Below are positions 6,186 through 6,684 of a DNA stretch of 6,684 nucleotides, in pieces (position 1 is the stretch's first letter; every line of letters begins with the position of its first letter). The translations under genes were made by a program, and so were the position numbers. The DNA is from a bacterium. Its GTDB lineage: Bacteria; SZUA-79; Acidulodesulfobacterales; Acidulodesulfobacteraceae. Below the pieces are notes generated by a model. The model was given only the letters and a program-made list of their open reading frames with translations. It did no database searches and was not told where the DNA came from. Location: NCBI GenBank assembly GCA_021813595.1, contig JAKAKF010000282.1, forward strand, positions 1 to 6,684. The letters run 5' to 3'.

Positions 6186-6256
6186 GCGGGTTAATGAACG
6201 CCTTATCCTATCCCTGTATCTTCTGCGGGAAAAACGGATAAAAATAAATTGCAATT

Positions 6257-6262
6257 TATAAT
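6257..6262 (+). promoter_or_regulatory. Perfect -10 box TATAAT ahead of the last gene
   Basis: TATAAT at 6257-6262 would place the transcript start near 6268-6270, right at the ATG at 6268 and 20 nt before the ATG at 6289. I see no good -35 box around 6234-6240. Neither ATG has a Shine-Dalgarno, so leaderless translation from 6268 is conceivable. The region is very AT-rich, so a chance match is quite possible. Confidence 0.3.
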
Positions 6263-6288
6263 ATAAAATGTTAAACTTATATTATATT

Positions 6289-6684
6289 ATGAAAACAGAT
6301 AAGTCTTTTTTGAATAAAAAATATAGGATTTTTTTGTTTCTTCCCCTTACCGTCATAGCCATCTCTTATCTGATAGGAGCTACGGATATAAGCTATATGC
6401 TTAACGTTTCGATGATTATGTCCCCGATGCAGGTTGGAATGTCTATGAATACGGGACAGGCGGCGGGGAAACTTGTGCAAGGGGTGAAAAAAGCATCTCC
6501 GCTTACTTTTTTAAAAACCGTTTCGCCAAATTCCAATAAGTTAAATTTGCAGTCTTACGTAACCTGCGTGGAATGCCAGAATTTACCCGCCGCCTATCGT
6601 CCGGTCATGTTTTATTACGGCGGTATTATTAAAACAGTCTCGCCTAAAAGACAATTTTATATTAAACATTTTTCTTCCGATATA
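6289..6684 (+). CDS. Unrecognised membrane-anchored protein with a CxxC motif, 3' end outside window
   Basis: An open frame of 132 codons starts at ATG 6289 and runs past the window end without a stop. After a short basic start (MKTDKSFLNKKYR) comes one hydrophobic segment at about residues 13-30, fitting a signal anchor or uncleaved signal peptide with the rest outside the cytoplasm. A Met-rich stretch follows (YMLNVSMIMSPMQVGMSMN, 36-54), then Gly/Lys-rich sequence and TCVECQNLP with Cys93 and Cys96, then aromatic-rich FYYGG. I recognise no family. The CxxC could be a redox or metal site, and its position after a ccdA relic suggests an envelope thiol protein, but this is inference. An in-frame ATG at 6268 would add seven residues (MLNLYYI). 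Neither start has a Shine-Dalgarno. Uninterrupted reading over 396 nt and a plausible N-terminus support a real gene. Confidence 0.65.
   Translation, partial: MKTDKSFLNKKYRIFLFLPLTVIAISYLIGATDISYMLNVSMIMSPMQVGMSMNTGQAAGKLVQGVKKASPLTFLKTVSPNSNKLNLQSYVTCVECQNLPAAYRPVMFYYGGIIKTVSPKRQFYIKHFSSDI

Overview
This is a 6.7 kb bacterial window, AT-rich (roughly 40% GC by eye), with every recognisable gene on the + strand. Shine-Dalgarno sites, a FmdB zinc ribbon, a DsrE-like protein and a CcdA-type thiol transporter indicate a bacterium. The mix of sulfur and thiol genes with an intracellular glycan/trehalose cluster would suit an AT-rich, sulfur-cycling, perhaps acidophilic Gram-negative lineage. That placement is a weak inference, because no phylogenetic marker is present.

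Region 1 (1-4379) is a carbohydrate and osmolyte block: the C-terminal end of a TreT-like trehalose synthase, an aquaporin-family channel, a glucose 1-dehydrogenase of the short-chain dehydrogenase family, and a cytoplasmic three-domain GH15 glucoamylase. Read together, GH15 would free beta-D-glucose from glycogen or maltodextrin. The glucose could then be oxidised by the dehydrogenase or used as acceptor by TreT to make trehalose, while the aquaporin handles water flux. The block ends in a strong stem-loop at 4424-4476.

Region 2 (4380-5371) holds two small genes, a FmdB-type zinc-ribbon protein and a DsrE-family protein. Each is preceded by a GAGAAAC-containing dyad, and the two dyads match at 13 of 16 bases. 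The fmdB-dsrE leader also carries repeats of AAAACAGG with an inverted CCTGTTT copy. One copy overlaps the dsrE Shine-Dalgarno, so switchable base-pairing is possible.

Region 3 (5395-6185) is a ccdA-like gene broken by four separate lesions: two 1-nt deletions, one Trp-to-TGA change and one 1-nt insertion. Both conserved cysteines and most of the protein can still be read across three frames. After it, an unrecognised membrane-anchored protein with a CxxC motif starts at about 6268-6289 and runs off the window.

I see no tRNA, rRNA, CRISPR array, transposase or phage gene. The most interesting points are the paired dyads, the possible RNA switch before dsrE, the decayed or mis-sequenced ccdA, and the uncharacterised CxxC membrane protein.
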